The translations under genes and the position numbers were made by a program. The notes beneath the pieces are model-generated. The model made no database searches. It was not told where the DNA came from and saw only the letters and a list, made by a program, of their open reading frames with translations. Source: Pseudomonadota bacterium (GTDB lineage: Bacteria; Pseudomonadota; Gammaproteobacteria; Steroidobacterales; Steroidobacteraceae). Taken from it: 38,773 nucleotides of DNA. Shown here piece by piece: positions 17,920-25,690 of this stretch; position 1 is the stretch's first letter, and every line of letters begins with the position of its first letter. Where the stretch lies: positions 1 to 38,773 of the forward strand of contig JAJYLP010000027.1 of the NCBI GenBank assembly GCA_021787615.1, given 5' to 3'.

Positions 17920-17962
17920 AAGCCGGTACGCGCACCTCACGGACGAGGCGCGCTACCGGCTT
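17920..17962 (+). terminator. Intercistronic hairpin between pstS and pstC
   Basis: Arms AAGCCGGTA (17920-17928) and TACCGGCTT (17954-17962) pair perfectly; an inner GCGC/GCGC stem continues after a one-base bulge. GTTCTCTT follows. It can act as a partial terminator or 3'-end stabiliser, giving more binding protein than permease, as is common in ABC importer operons. Confidence 0.65.
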
Positions 17963-18009
17963 GTTCTCTTAAACGCAACCGTTGCATCGAGGGAGCGGAG
18001 CGGCCATCC

Positions 18010-18987
18010 TTGCGCGCCATGAAGTTCAGAGCCTGGCTCGCCCTCATCGCGGGCATCCTGCCCGCAACGCTCGCCGCCATCGTTCTGTTCCTGGCGTTCT
18101 ACTCTTGGCCAGCCATGCATTTCAATGGCTTGGGCTTCGTTGTTCGAGACACTTGGAACCTCGGCAACCTCTACGCCAATCCCATCATGCGCCACGGCAC
18201 GCAGGTCCAGCCGGGCGCCACCTACGGCATCCTCTTCCTCATCGTCGGCACGCTGCTCTCCACCCTCATCGCGCTCGCCATCGCGCTGCCGATGGGGATC
18301 GGCGCTGCGATCTTCCTCGCCGAAGCGGTGCCCGAGCGGCTGCGGCTGTGGATCTCGTTCTTCGTCGAGCTGCTGATGGCCATCCCGAGCGTGGTGTTCG
18401 GCCTGTGGGGCTACGTGGTGGTGATTCCGTTCCTCGGCCATCACTTCTATCCCCTGATCGCCCAGAGCCTCGGCAAGGCCATTCCGTTTTTTGCCGCGCC
18501 CACCGGCAGCGGCTACGGGCTGCTCACCGCGGGCATCGTGCTCTCGCTGATGATCGTGCCCATCATCGCTGCGACGCTGCGCGATGCGCTGGTGAGCCAG
18601 CCGGCCTCGCTGCGCGAGGCGGCCCTTGGGCTCGGCGCCACGCGCTTCGAGGCGCTGTGGAAGGTGATGCTGCCCGGCACCCGCAAGACGCTGATCGGCG
18701 CGACCTTCCTCGCGCTCGGGCGCGCGCTCGGGGAGACCATGGCGGTGCTCATGGTCAGCGGCAACGCGCTCAATTACCTGCCGCACCGCATCTATGATCC
18801 GGTCTCGACCATGGCCGCATTCATCGTCTCGCAATTGGACAGCGCGCTGCAGGACCCGACGGGACTCGCCGTGCGCTCCCTCGCCGAGATCGCCTTCGTG
18901 CTCGCGATCATCTCCATCGTCGTCAACGCGCTGGCGCGGCTGCTGCTGCTCGTGTGGAACAACAGCCAGCGCTCGGTGGTGGTCTGA
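18010..18987 (+). CDS. pstC: Phosphate ABC transporter permease
   Basis: A 325-residue inner-membrane permease with six main hydrophobic segments, close to the usual PstC length. The ABC-permease coupling (EAA) loop is 'LREAALGLGATRFEALWKVMLPG' (read as LREAALGLGA and ALWKVMLPG), near residues 203-226. 'SFFVELLMAIPSVVFGLWGY' is a strongly conserved PstC segment. The TTG at 18010 is preferred because GGAG (17997-18000) lies nine bases before it; the ATG at 18019 is the alternative and would drop three residues. pstA begins four bases after its stop. Confidence 0.92.
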   Translation: MRAMKFRAWLALIAGILPATLAAIVLFLAFYSWPAMHFNGLGFVVRDTWNLGNLYANPIMRHGTQVQPGATYGILFLIVGTLLSTLIALAIALPMGIGAAIFLAEAVPERLRLWISFFVELLMAIPSVVFGLWGYVVVIPFLGHHFYPLIAQSLGKAIPFFAAPTGSGYGLLTAGIVLSLMIVPIIAATLRDALVSQPASLREAALGLGATRFEALWKVMLPGTRKTLIGATFLALGRALGETMAVLMVSGNALNYLPHRIYDPVSTMAAFIVSQLDSALQDPTGLAVRSLAEIAFVLAIISIVVNALARLLLLVWNNSQRSVVV

Positions 18988-18991
18988 GCCG

Positions 18992-19864
18992 ATGATCCCG
19001 CTCGCCCCGGCCCGCAGACCCGCACATCAGATCCGGCTCTCGCGCCGGCTCGCGAGCCTGACCGGCTGGACGCTCACGGGCGCGTGCCTGTTCGCGCTGG
19101 CGGCGCTCATGGTGTGGATCCTCGAAGTGGTGTTCGTGCGCGGCGTCACGGCGCTGAGGCTCTCGGTGCTCACCACCATCACCCAGGGCACCGGCGGCGG
19201 GCTGCTGAACGCCATCGAAGGCACCCTGGTGCTCTCGGCCGGTGCGCTGCTGCTCGCCGTGCCGTTCGGAGTCGCCGCGGGCATCTACACGGCCGAGTAC
19301 CGCTTCACGCGCTGGGCCACCACCATCCGCTTCCTCGCCGACGTGCTGGTCGGCGTCCCCTCGATCGTGGTCGGCTACTTCGGCTATGTCGGCATGGTCG
19401 AGTGGCTGGGCTGGAGCTTCTCGGTGGCCGCCGGCTCCATCGCGCTCGCGATCATCAGCCTGCCCTACATCTGCCGCACCACCGAGCTTGCGCTGCGGCA
19501 GGTCTCGAACGACCTGCGCGATGCGGCCTACTCCCTCGGCGCCAACGACCGGCGGGTCATCCTCGGGGTGTGTCTGCCGGCGGCGCTGCCGGCGATCCTC
19601 ACCGGCGTGCTGCTGGCGCTCGCCGTCTCGGTGGGCGAGACCGCCCCGCTGCTCTACACCGCGGGCTGGTCGAACTACCTCTGGGACGGGCACCTCACCC
19701 ACTCGCCCATCGGTTACCTGACCTACGCCATCTGGAACTTCATCAACGAGCCGTTCGCCGAGGCCAACGCGCTCGCCTACGCCGCGGCGCTGCTCGTGAC
19801 CGGCTTCGTGCTGATCATCAACATCGCAGCGCGCTTCATGCTCGATCGGCGCGCGCGGCGCTGA
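18992..19864 (+). CDS. pstA: Phosphate ABC transporter permease
   Basis: A 290-residue inner-membrane partner of PstC with six hydrophobic segments. Conserved parts are 'AAGIYTAEYRF', 'VLVGVPSIVVGYFGY', and the coupling loop 'LRDAAYSLGANDRRVILGVCLPAALPAI' (read as LRDAAYSLGA and VCLPAALPAI) near residues 170-198. The ATG is four bases after the pstC stop. The next gene is convergent, so neither pstB (the ATPase) nor phoU follows; the ATPase must be encoded outside the window. The stop codon is inside a hairpin shared with the convergent aldolase gene. Confidence 0.92.
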   Translation: MIPLAPARRPAHQIRLSRRLASLTGWTLTGACLFALAALMVWILEVVFVRGVTALRLSVLTTITQGTGGGLLNAIEGTLVLSAGALLLAVPFGVAAGIYTAEYRFTRWATTIRFLADVLVGVPSIVVGYFGYVGMVEWLGWSFSVAAGSIALAIISLPYICRTTELALRQVSNDLRDAAYSLGANDRRVILGVCLPAALPAILTGVLLALAVSVGETAPLLYTAGWSNYLWDGHLTHSPIGYLTYAIWNFINEPFAEANALAYAAALLVTGFVLIINIAARFMLDRRARR

Positions 19865-19880
19865 GTGCGCCGCTCAGCGC
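19858..19880. terminator. Bidirectional hairpin holding both convergent stop codons
   Basis: GCGCTGAG (19858-19865) pairs perfectly with CTCAGCGC (19873-19880) around a 7-base loop. The pstA stop (19862-19864) and the aldolase stop (19874-19876) both sit in the stem. No T-run follows, so termination strength is uncertain. Confidence 0.5.
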
Positions 19881-20587
19881 GCCCCCGGCAGCGCCTCGCC
19901 GCCGTGCGTGAGCTCGGCATCGGCCGCATCCTGCCTGCCGTAGGTACGGAATTTCTCCACCACCCGACGCATCTCGTCCTCATCGAGCACCGCCACGCCG
20001 CCGATCGCGAGCGCCGTCGCGTACTGCGCGGCGAGATTCTCCACTTCGGCGGCGAGGCTCAATGCCGAGGCGAGATCGGCGCCGAGGGCGATGATGCCGT
20101 GATGCGCGAGCAGGCAGGCCCGCCGCTCGCGCAGCGCCTCGAGCGCCGCATCGGAGAGCGCCTGCGTTCCGAAGGTGTGGTACGGGGCGCAGCGGATGTC
20201 GAGCCCGCCGGCCACCGCGACCATGTAATGGAATGCCGGAATCCCCCGCCCGGTGCAGGCGAGGGCCGTGGCATGGCGCGGGTGACCATGCACGATGGCT
20301 CCCGCCTCGGGCCGCGCGGCGAGGATGTCGCGATGGAAGCGCCACTCGCTGGAGGGCCGGCGCCGGCCGTACCAGCGCCCCTGGAGCGTCATCAGCGGCA
20401 CGTCCTCGGGCTCGAGCGAGGCATAGGGCAGTCCGGTCGGGCTGACGAAGAAGGAGCCCGCATCGCGGCGCACGCTGACGTTGCCCGAGGTGCCGTGGGT
20501 AAGGCCGAGGGGCTGCAGCTCGCGGCAAGCGCGGATGACCGCGCGCCGCAGCGCAGTGTCGCGATCCTCGCGCGCCTGCGCGCTCAC
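19874..20587 (-). CDS. Class II aldolase (FucA/Ald2 type), likely 5-deoxyribulose-1-phosphate or methylthioribulose-1-phosphate aldolase
   Basis: A 237-residue zinc aldolase of the class II aldolase/adducin family. The residues match fuculose-phosphate aldolase: catalytic Glu81 in PSSEWRFH, zinc ligands His100 and His102 in VHGHPRH, and His163 in LLAHHGI; 'GTSGNVSVR' near residue 32 is the phosphate loop. The SSEW motif argues for aldol cleavage rather than the dehydratase MtnB. The GTG at 20587 overlaps the mtnA stop (GTGA). The pairing with mtnA fits the DHAP shunt, in which 5-deoxyribulose-1-P or methylthioribulose-1-P is cleaved to dihydroxyacetone phosphate plus an aldehyde. A plain sugar-phosphate aldolase role is the alternative. 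Confidence 0.83.
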   Translation of the reverse strand: MSAQAREDRDTALRRAVIRACRELQPLGLTHGTSGNVSVRRDAGSFFVSPTGLPYASLEPEDVPLMTLQGRWYGRRRPSSEWRFHRDILAARPEAGAIVHGHPRHATALACTGRGIPAFHYMVAVAGGLDIRCAPYHTFGTQALSDAALEALRERRACLLAHHGIIALGADLASALSLAAEVENLAAQYATALAIGGVAVLDEDEMRRVVEKFRTYGRQDAADAELTHGGEALPGAR

Positions 20588-21669
20588 GCCGCCCGCTCCG
20601 GATACAGCTGCAGCAGTCCCGCACGGCTCGCGGCGCACACTCCGCGCTCGGTGATGAGGCCCGTGACGAGCCGCCCCGGCGTAACATCGAAGGCGAGATT
20701 GAGCGCGGCGCTCGCCTCGGGCACCAGCCTCACCCGCTCGATCGCCCCCGCATCGGTCCGCCCGGTGATGTGCGTCACCTCAAGCGCATCGCGCGCCTCG
20801 ATCTCGATGGCACGCCCGTCCGCGAGGCTCCAGTCGATGGTGCTCACCGGCAGCGCGGCATAAAACGGCACGCCGTTGTCGTGCGCCGCGAGCGCCTTCA
20901 GATAGGTGCCCACCTTGTTGCACACGTCACCGGCGCCCGTGGTGCGGTCGCTGCCGACGATGACCAGGTCGACCTCGCCGTGCTGCATCAGATGACCGCC
21001 GAGGTTGTCCACGATCACCGTGTGCGGCACGCCGTGCGAGCCGAGCTCGAACGCGGTGAGCGAGGCGCCCTGATTGCGCGGGCGGGTCTCATCGACCCAC
21101 ACGTGCACCGCGATCCCGGCATCGTGCGCCGCATAGATCGGCGCAAGCGCCGTGCCCCAGTCGACGCAGGCGAGCCACCCGGCATTGCAATGGGTGAGGA
21201 CGTTCACGCGGCGGCGCACCTTCGCGGCCGTCTCGCGGATGATCTTCGCGCCGTGGACCCCGATGGCGCGGCACTGCTCGACGTCCTCCTCGCAGATGCG
21301 CCCGGCCTCGGCGAATGCCGCGGCGGCGCGATCGGAAACCGGCAACGCGCTGATCGACCGGCGCACCCGCTCGAGCGCCCAGGCGAGATTCACCGCGGTC
21401 GGGCGCGTGGCGCGCAGCACCCGGGCGGCCTCGGCGATGCGCTGATCGGATGCCTCGGCGCGCAGCGCGAGCGCCAGGCCGTAGGCGGCCGTGGCGCCGA
21501 TCAGCGGCGCCCCGCGCACCACCATGGTGCGGATCGCCTGCGCGGCGTCCTCGAGGCTCGCCAGATCGAGCGTCACGAACTCAAAGGGCAGACGGGATTG
21601 ATCGATGACCCGCACCGCGCCCGAGGGCAGCGGCCAGATCGTGCGGTAGGCGGTGCCGGAGATTCTCAT
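20584..21669 (-). CDS. mtnA: S-methyl-5-thioribose-1-phosphate isomerase
   Basis: A 361-residue isomerase of the eIF2B-related family that converts methylthioribose-1-phosphate (or 5-deoxyribose-1-phosphate) to the ribulose form. Catalytic Cys161 (THCNAGWLA) and Asp241 ([14 protein letters not shown]) are present, with the substrate motif [15 protein letters not shown] at residues 50-64. Length and motifs fit MtnA rather than ribose-1,5-bisphosphate isomerase or eIF2B subunits. The ATG at 21669 begins the conserved N-terminus; no clear Shine-Dalgarno is seen. It is translationally coupled to the aldolase gene, and no other methionine-salvage gene (mtnC, mtnD, mtnK, mtnP) is nearby. Confidence 0.92.
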   Translation of the reverse strand: MRISGTAYRTIWPLPSGAVRVIDQSRLPFEFVTLDLASLEDAAQAIRTMVVRGAPLIGATAAYGLALALRAEASDQRIAEAARVLRATRPTAVNLAWALERVRRSISALPVSDRAAAAFAEAGRICEEDVEQCRAIGVHGAKIIRETAAKVRRRVNVLTHCNAGWLACVDWGTALAPIYAAHDAGIAVHVWVDETRPRNQGASLTAFELGSHGVPHTVIVDNLGGHLMQHGEVDLVIVGSDRTTGAGDVCNKVGTYLKALAAHDNGVPFYAALPVSTIDWSLADGRAIEIEARDALEVTHITGRTDAGAIERVRLVPEASAALNLAFDVTPGRLVTGLITERGVCAASRAGLLQLYPERAA

Positions 21670-22031
21670 GATCGGCGCATTGTAATACCGCGGCCCGGCG
21701 CGTCGCGGCCCCGCCGTGCATTTAAAGCGGTCGTTTCGCGCGCTCGAAGCGCCGGGTGCCCGGCCGAACCCCGAGGGCTCCCGTGCCAGCAATAGCCGAA
21801 TCGGTTAAGAGCTCACCGCTCCGCGAGCGCCGCGCAGGCCGCGATGGCAGCAGAGGATTTCATCGTTCCAACATTCTCAAGGCTTTTGCCTCCGCACCTC
21901 CCGTTCGGCGCGTGCGCTGCCCGGCGGCGCCATGACAACTGTCATCCCGCCCCCCTGACAGCCGGCACTACCCGGCGCGAGGCGCCCGCGCCAAGCTTGC
22001 ACCACGTCTTGCTCTGCCGGAGCGATGCCTC
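21670..22031. other. Divergent intergenic region (mtnA / ABC exporter) with an inverted repeat
   Basis: No gene is seen in these 362 bases. The right part holds ATGACA-AC-TGTCAT (21932-21945), a perfect 6-base inverted repeat 86 bases before the ABC ATPase start. It is a candidate site for the NarL-type regulator encoded at the end of that operon. A possible Shine-Dalgarno CGGAG precedes the ATPase ATG by nine bases. Confidence 0.5.
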
Positions 22032-22952
22032 ATGAGTGCCACAGCCCCTGCAATCCCCGCCGCCGCGCCGCCCGCACCCCTCGCCCGCCTGCGCGAGGTC
22101 ACCAAGCGCTACGGCCAGCTTGCCGCGCTCGATCGGTTCTCCCTCACGCTGCGCCGCGGCGAGGTCACCGCGCTCCTCGGGCCGAACGGGGCGGGCAAGA
22201 CCACCGCCGTGCGGCTGCTGCTCGGCCTGACGCGACCCGATGCCGGAGCGGCCGAAGTGCTCGGCCGCGATCCGCGCTCGAGCGCCGCCCGCACCGCGAT
22301 CGGCGCGATGCTGCAGGTGGCGAACGCCCCTGATACGCTCAGCGTGCGCGAGCAGATCGAGCTGTTTCGCAGCTACTACCCGCGCCCGCTCGCCACCGCC
22401 GAGCTGCTGAATCGCACCGGCCTCGCCGCCCTCGAGCGCCAGCGCTTCGGCACCCTCTCGGGCGGGCAGAAGCAGCGGGTGCTGTTCGCGCTGGCGATCT
22501 GCGGCGACCCCGAGGTCGTGTTCCTCGATGAGCCCACGGTCGGGCTCGACATCCAGACCCGGCGGCAGGTGTGGAGCGAAGTGCGCGCGCTCGCGGCGGC
22601 GGGCAAGGCAGTGCTGCTCACCACGCATTACCTCGAAGAGGCCGATGCGCTCGCGCACCGCATCGTGCTGATCGAGCGCGGCCGGGTGGTGCGAGCCGGT
22701 ACGCCGCACGAGATCAAGCACAGCATCGCGGCACGGCGCATCCGCTGTCGCACCCGACTCACTGCCGCGGTCCTGCGAGAGCTGCCCACGGTCACCGGCG
22801 TTGAGGCGGACCGAGACGGCGTGGTGATCTTCGCGCACGAGCCCGAGCAGGTGCTGCGCGAGATGCTGCCGCTCGATGAGACAATCGGTGATCTGGAAGT
22901 CAGCGCCGCGAGCCTCGAGGACGCCTTCCTCGCCCTCACGCACACCAGCTGA
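22032..22952 (+). CDS. ABC-2 type exporter, ATP-binding protein
   Basis: A 306-residue cytoplasmic ATPase. Walker A is GPNGAGKTT (about residues 51-59), the signature is TLSGGQKQR, Walker B is VVFLDEPT, and the switch histidine is in LLTTHYLEEAD. A C-terminal extension of about 80 residues ('LEVSAASLEDAFLALTHTS' at the end) is typical of DrrA/CcmA-like exporters. It is the first of four same-strand genes (ATPase, permease, histidine kinase, response regulator), an arrangement like the YvfRSTU-type modules of other bacteria. The substrate is unknown. Confidence 0.9.
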   Translation: MSATAPAIPAAAPPAPLARLREVTKRYGQLAALDRFSLTLRRGEVTALLGPNGAGKTTAVRLLLGLTRPDAGAAEVLGRDPRSSAARTAIGAMLQVANAPDTLSVREQIELFRSYYPRPLATAELLNRTGLAALERQRFGTLSGGQKQRVLFALAICGDPEVVFLDEPTVGLDIQTRRQVWSEVRALAAAGKAVLLTTHYLEEADALAHRIVLIERGRVVRAGTPHEIKHSIAARRIRCRTRLTAAVLRELPTVTGVEADRDGVVIFAHEPEQVLREMLPLDETIGDLEVSAASLEDAFLALTHTS

Positions 22953-22994
22953 CCTCGACACCGCCTGCGCAAAAAACCCCAGGAGAGCGCGCGC

Positions 22995-23780
22995 ATGATC
23001 CAAGCCGTCCTCACCGCCGAAGCCCGCACCCCGGGCGCCGCGCGCCTGCACGCGGCCCTGATGGAGCTCAAGTACGAGTTCATCCGCCTGATGCGCACGC
23101 GCGCCTACTCGCTCTCCGTGCTCGGCTTCCCGCTGATGTTCTATCTGCTGTTCGGGATCGGCCAGCGCTCGAGCGCCGCGGCGCAGTATGTGATCGCCGG
23201 CTACAGCTGCTTCGGGCTCGGCTCGGCGTGCCTGTTCGGCATCGGGCTCGGCATCGCCTTCGAGCGCGCCCAGGGATGGCTCGAGCTCAAATGGGCGAGC
23301 CCCATGCCGCGCCTGGTGTACCTCGCCGCCAAGATGGCCGCGAGCGCCACCTTCGCGCTCATCGTCATGGGACTGCTGATCGGACTCGGCGTCACCGCCG
23401 GCCGCGCGCACGTGAGCCTCGCCCAGGCCGCCGAGCTCGCCGGCATCCTCCTCGTCGGCTCGATCCCCTTCACCGCGCTCGGACTGCTGGTCGCCCTCAT
23501 CGCGCCGCCGAAGGCCGCCGCGGGCATCATCAACCTCGTTTACATCCCTGTGTCCTTCGCCTCCGGGTTCTGGATGCCCATGCGGATGCTGCCCCACTGG
23601 CTGCAGGCGGCCGCCCCGGCGCTGCCGACCTACCACCTCGGGCGCCTCGCGCTCGGGGTATTCGGCCTCGCCTCCGGCAAGCATGCGCTCGAGCACTGGC
23701 TCGTGCTCGCCAGCTGCAGCGTGTTGATGTTCGCCGCGGCCTGGATTACGTTCGTGCGCAGCGAAGCCAAGAGCCCATGA
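22995..23780 (+). CDS. ABC-2 type exporter, membrane permease
   Basis: A 261-residue inner-membrane protein with about six hydrophobic segments after a cytoplasmic N-terminus. 'MELKYEFIRLMRTRAYSLSVLGFPLMFYLLFG' (residues 24-55, here as MELKYEFIRLMRTR and FPLMFYLLFG) and 'INLVYIPVSFASGFWMPMRMLPHWLQ' (as INLVYIPVSFASGFWMP) are typical ABC-2 segments. The ATG follows AGGAG. The stop overlaps the kinase start (ATGA), so exporter and sensor are made together. It pairs with the ATPase just upstream. Confidence 0.87.
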   Translation: MIQAVLTAEARTPGAARLHAALMELKYEFIRLMRTRAYSLSVLGFPLMFYLLFGIGQRSSAAAQYVIAGYSCFGLGSACLFGIGLGIAFERAQGWLELKWASPMPRLVYLAAKMAASATFALIVMGLLIGLGVTAGRAHVSLAQAAELAGILLVGSIPFTALGLLVALIAPPKAAAGIINLVYIPVSFASGFWMPMRMLPHWLQAAAPALPTYHLGRLALGVFGLASGKHALEHWLVLASCSVLMFAAAWITFVRSEAKSP

Positions 23781-24901
23781 ACGAGACCCCCGCCCTCTCC
23801 TGCGGACAGCGCCCGCCGCCCATGCCGAGGCGCTCGCGCGCCGTCAACCTCGTCTGGCTCGCTTACTCGGTCTTCTTCTTCGTCGAGCCCGCGCAGCGCG
23901 CCACGCTGAGCGCGTGGGGGCTGACAGGCCTGATGTATGCGTGCTTCCTCGCACTGTACCTCGGCCTGGTGTACGCGAACGGCCTGACACTGCGCACAAC
24001 GCTCGCGGCGCTGCTGGCGATCCTCGGCATCGCCTATTACCCGTTCAATGCCGGCTCCGGCGTGGTGTTCATCTACGTGGCGGCGTTCATCCCGGTCGTC
24101 ACCGAATCCGTGGCGCTGTGCCTGGCGCTGATCGCGGCAGCCGCAGCCACCGCGGCGCTCGAGGGGTGGGTGCTCGGCTACAGCCCCTGGACATGGGGCA
24201 TCTTCGCCTTCTTCGCGCTGCCGAGCGGCGCCAGCAACCTCTTCTGGATCGTGCGCGCGCGCAACGACGCCCGATTGAACATGGCGCAGGAGCAGATCGA
24301 GCATCTGGCTCAGGTCGCCGAACGCGAGCGCATCGCGCGCGACCTGCACGATGTGCTCGGCCACACCCTCTCGCTCATCGTGCTGAAGTCCGAGCTCGCC
24401 GGCAAGCTCTTGCCGGGCGATCCCGGGCGCGCGCAGCGGGAGATCGCCGAGGTGGAACAGACGGCACGCCGCGCGCTCGCGGAGGTGCGCGAGACCATCC
24501 GCGGCTACCGCAGCGAAGGTCTTGCCGCCGAGCTCGACCGCGCGCGAGAGACGCTCGCCCTCGCCGGCGTGACTCTCGAGCACCAAGCCCCGCTACCGCG
24601 GCTCGCACCGCTCATCGAGAGCGCGCTCTCGCTGGTGCTGCGCGAGTGCGTCACCAACATCGTCCGGCACGCGCGCGCGGCGCGCTGCCGGCTCACCATC
24701 GCCGCCGACCCCGAGCGCACTTTCTTCGAGATCACCGATGACGGTCGCGGCGGCATCGAGCACGAGGGCAACGGCCTGCGCGGTATGCGCGAGCGGCTTG
24801 CCACCCTCGGCGGCCGGCTCGCCATCGACTCGGATCGGGGCACCCGCCTGCGCGTGGAAATCCCGGCGTCGGCGGCGCTGCCCCAGGAAAGCGGCGCGTG
24901 A
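23777..24901 (+). CDS. Membrane sensor histidine kinase (DesK/NarX-like, HisKA_3)
   Basis: A 374-residue kinase. Five to six hydrophobic segments fill residues 24-158, with almost no extracellular loop, so it probably senses the membrane or its partner exporter directly. The dimerisation/phosphoacceptor helix contains His191 in ERIARDLHDVLGHTLS. The ATPase domain has the N-box 'ECVTNIVRHARA' and a G-box 'DDGRGG...GNGLRGMRERL'. The start overlaps the permease stop and the stop overlaps the regulator start (GTGA). This architecture is typical of kinases that sense membrane-active compounds and control an adjacent exporter. Confidence 0.9.
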   Translation: MNETPALSCGQRPPPMPRRSRAVNLVWLAYSVFFFVEPAQRATLSAWGLTGLMYACFLALYLGLVYANGLTLRTTLAALLAILGIAYYPFNAGSGVVFIYVAAFIPVVTESVALCLALIAAAAATAALEGWVLGYSPWTWGIFAFFALPSGASNLFWIVRARNDARLNMAQEQIEHLAQVAERERIARDLHDVLGHTLSLIVLKSELAGKLLPGDPGRAQREIAEVEQTARRALAEVRETIRGYRSEGLAAELDRARETLALAGVTLEHQAPLPRLAPLIESALSLVLRECVTNIVRHARAARCRLTIAADPERTFFEITDDGRGGIEHEGNGLRGMRERLATLGGRLAIDSDRGTRLRVEIPASAALPQESGA

Positions 24902-25509
24902 GCGCGATCCGCGTCGCCCTCGCCGAGGACCAGGCCATGATCCTCGGGGCGCTCGCGGCGCTGCTCGAGACCGAAGCGGATCTCACCGTGTGCGCCCGGG
25001 CCCGCAACGGCCGCGAGGCGCTCGCTGCCGTAGCGAGTGCGCGGCCCGATGTGCTGGTCACGGACATCGAGATGCCGGAGATGACCGGGCTCACGCTCGC
25101 CGCCGAGGTGCGCGCGAGTCATCCTGACACCCAGGTCATCATTCTCACCACGTTTGCCCGGCCGGGTTATCTGCGCCGCGCGCTCGAGGCCGGCGCGAAG
25201 GGCTATCTGCTGAAGGACCGCCCGGCCGCCGAGCTCGCCGCCGCCGTGCGCCGCGTGCGCCGCGGCGAGCGGGTGATCGACCCGGAGCTCGCGGCCGAGG
25301 CCTGGGCAAGCGATCCCGACCCGCTCACCGAGCGCGAGCGGCAGATCCTCTGGCGCGCCGGCGAAGGGCGCTCGGGGTCGGAGATCGCCGTCGAGCTGTC
25401 CCTCTCGGAAGGCACGGTGCGCAACTATCTCTCCGAGGCCATCAGCAAGCTCGGCGCGGCCAACCGCATCGAGGCGGCGCGCATCGCGCGGCAGAAGGGC
25501 TGGCTGTAG
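24898..25509 (+). CDS. NarL/FixJ-family response regulator
   Basis: A 203-residue two-domain regulator. The receiver domain has the acidic pair in LAEDQAM (residues 9-11), phosphoacceptor Asp56 in VLVTDIEMPEM, Thr in ILTTFA and Lys in YLLKDRP. The LuxR-type helix-turn-helix is 'LTERERQILWRAGEGRSGSEIAVEL' (as LTERERQILWRAGEG and SGSEIAVEL) and 'SEGTVRNYLSEAISKLGAANR'-like sequence near residues 170-190. The GTG start overlaps the kinase stop. The cognate kinase is upstream; ATGACA-AC-TGTCAT before the operon is a possible target. Confidence 0.92.
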   Translation: MSAIRVALAEDQAMILGALAALLETEADLTVCARARNGREALAAVASARPDVLVTDIEMPEMTGLTLAAEVRASHPDTQVIILTTFARPGYLRRALEAGAKGYLLKDRPAAELAAAVRRVRRGERVIDPELAAEAWASDPDPLTERERQILWRAGEGRSGSEIAVELSLSEGTVRNYLSEAISKLGAANRIEAARIARQKGWL

Positions 25510-25690
25510 CGGCGCGCCGATGCCGCGCAGCGCAATGCGGCGTGCCGTTCGCGCGTCTCTGGAGATATGCGGCGCTCGTGGAATTCCGCCCGAAACGTCG
25601 CGAATATGAACGAAACGTGAACGGGCTTTGCGCTGTAGCGGATGACCGACAGGCTGTTTCTCCGCCGGCGCGGAATGTCATAATGACTCG

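Noticed and set aside
19874-20587. Annotation as methylthioribulose-1-phosphate dehydratase (MtnB)
   Set aside because: The SSEWRFH and HGHPRH residues match fuculose-phosphate-type aldolases, and mtnC/mtnD are absent nearby.
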